From the NCBI GenBank assembly GCA_020347085.1, contig CP070769.1, positions 74,256 through 80,444 on the forward strand: a stretch of 6,189 nt of DNA, read 5' to 3'. The notes below the pieces were generated by a model. It made no database searches and was not told where the DNA came from. It saw nothing but the letters and a program-made list of their open reading frames with translations. Numbering within the stretch: the first letter of the stretch is position 1; each line of letters starts with the position of its first letter. The stretch is from Desulfobacterales bacterium. Lineage in GTDB: Bacteria; Desulfobacterota; Desulfobacteria; Desulfobacterales; C00003060. The position numbers and the translations under genes were made by a program. Positions 5,575-6,189 of this stretch are shown in pieces.

Positions 5575-6189
5575 TCACGATAGGGGTTTTCCAATCTTCT
5601 CCGTCATAATTTTTTCACATAGTGAAAGGGGATCAGTCCTTTTCTCTACGAGGTCATCGATCATCTGCTCAAATTTTTCTGAACGCTCAAGCTCGTGGAT
5701 CATTTCAGCCACAACACGCTCCTTGATCATATCCACCAGTTCATGAAATGCCCTTTTTCTTAAATGCTCTCGAAGGTGGGTCTCGGCATGATCAAACAAG
5801 AACGTCTTGTGATCCTCTATGCTGGATAATAATTCCGAAACCCCTTGGTTCCTTATCGCCTCGGTGGCCAGGATTGGCGGTCGCCACATCTCTGCGCGGG
5901 CCCCTTGAGTATTCATATCGAGCATGGTCTGGAGCTCATTCATCGTCTTCTCAAGTCCCTCGCGGTCTGCCTTGTTGATGACAAAAATGTCGGCCACTTC
6001 GAGGATGCCCGCCTTGATGGCCTGAATATCGTCTCCCATCCCGGGAATGAGCACAATGATCGTCGTGTGCGCCGTGGTCACAATATCGACTTCGTCCTGA
6101 CCCACGCCCACAGTCTCAACCAGGATGATGTCTTTTCCCATAGCGTCCAGGACATCGATCACACTGCGGGTGGAGCGGGTCAACCCCCC
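5575..6189 (-). CDS. meaB: MeaB/ArgK-family GTPase, methylmalonyl-CoA mutase chaperone, 5' end missing
   Basis: MeaB is a P-loop GTPase of the SIMIBI class that binds B12-dependent methylmalonyl-CoA mutase, gates cofactor loading and protects the enzyme from inactivation. The frame is open to the right edge, giving 204 residues of an expected 320-330; the Walker A (G1) loop lies outside. The first visible residues are GGLTRSTR, the conserved MeaB segment, so the TTG at 6183 is internal, not a start. Seen are the G3/Walker B region ILVETVGVGQDEVDIV (about 22-37), PGMGDDIQAIKAGILEVAD (about 49-67), the G4 guanine-specificity motif NKAD (72-75), a probable G5 segment LATEAIRNQG (about 107-116) and a helical C-terminus (about 124-204) like the dimerisation arm of MeaB. 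The mutase gene may lie just upstream, beyond the window. Related GTPases such as IcmF-type fusions share the G domain, but the simple C-terminus here favours stand-alone MeaB. Confidence 0.93.
   Translation of the reverse strand, partial: GGLTRSTRSVIDVLDAMGKDIILVETVGVGQDEVDIVTTAHTTIIVLIPGMGDDIQAIKAGILEVADIFVINKADREGLEKTMNELQTMLDMNTQGARAEMWRPPILATEAIRNQGVSELLSSIEDHKTFLFDHAETHLREHLRKRAFHELVDMIKERVVAEMIHELERSEKFEQMIDDLVEKRTDPLSLCEKIMTEKIGKPLS

Noticed and set aside
5387..5746. Plus-strand open frame of 119 codons
   Set aside because: It runs antisense across the start of the XRE-cupin gene, the spacer and the end of meaB. It has no recognisable domain and overlaps two well-supported genes.
5575..6183. 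TTG at 6183 as the true start of the MeaB gene
   Set aside because: The frame continues to the window edge with GG before it, matching the conserved interior MeaB segment GGL-R-TR, and the P-loop would be missing; the gene is truncated by the window, not short.

Overview
All protein-coding genes in this window read leftward (minus strand). In transcription order they are a 5'-truncated MeaB/ArgK-type GTPase gene (right edge), a small XRE-cupin regulator, an acyl-CoA dehydrogenase, a periplasmic adaptor (membrane fusion protein) and an RND inner-membrane efflux pump whose 3' end is lost at the left edge. There are no rRNA, tRNA or CRISPR features, and no gene-free stretch longer than about 200 bases. 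The genome looks Gram-negative, because the adaptor/RND pair works across a periplasm. The mix of a methylmalonyl-CoA mutase chaperone with short-chain acyl-CoA oxidation would fit a Desulfobacterota (sulfate-reducing or syntrophic) bacterium. That assignment is inference, not something the sequence proves.

Right half (about 3610-6189) is a carbon-metabolism module. MeaB protects and reloads B12-dependent methylmalonyl-CoA mutase. The XRE-cupin protein is probably a small-ligand-responsive repressor or activator. The acyl-CoA dehydrogenase carries out the first oxidative step on a short or branched acyl-CoA. Together they suggest propionate, branched-chain amino acid or fatty acid catabolism that passes through methylmalonyl-CoA. 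The acyl-CoA dehydrogenase most likely starts at the ATG at 4773, not at the upstream TTG, because a GGAG Shine-Dalgarno sits 6 nt before the ATG. Inverted repeats lie in both spacers flanking the regulator gene.

Middle (3409-3609) is a 200-base spacer holding a GC-rich hairpin and further inverted repeats. It resembles the right end of IS200/IS605-family elements (the region downstream of tnpB that also forms the 3' part of omega-RNA). No transposase gene is present, so it is read as a remnant or a small non-autonomous copy. It separates the metabolic module from the efflux operon.

Left half (1-3408) is a two-gene efflux operon, adaptor then pump, with a 10-nt gap. The pump is of the HAE1 (AcrB-like) type, is uninterrupted over the 765 codons present, and carries Asp-Asn in place of the classic Asp-Asp pair in TM4. 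No outer-membrane channel gene is in view.

No clearly new biological system is visible. The most interesting items are the orphan IS605-like structured block at the head of the efflux operon and the linkage of the regulator with meaB and the acyl-CoA dehydrogenase.
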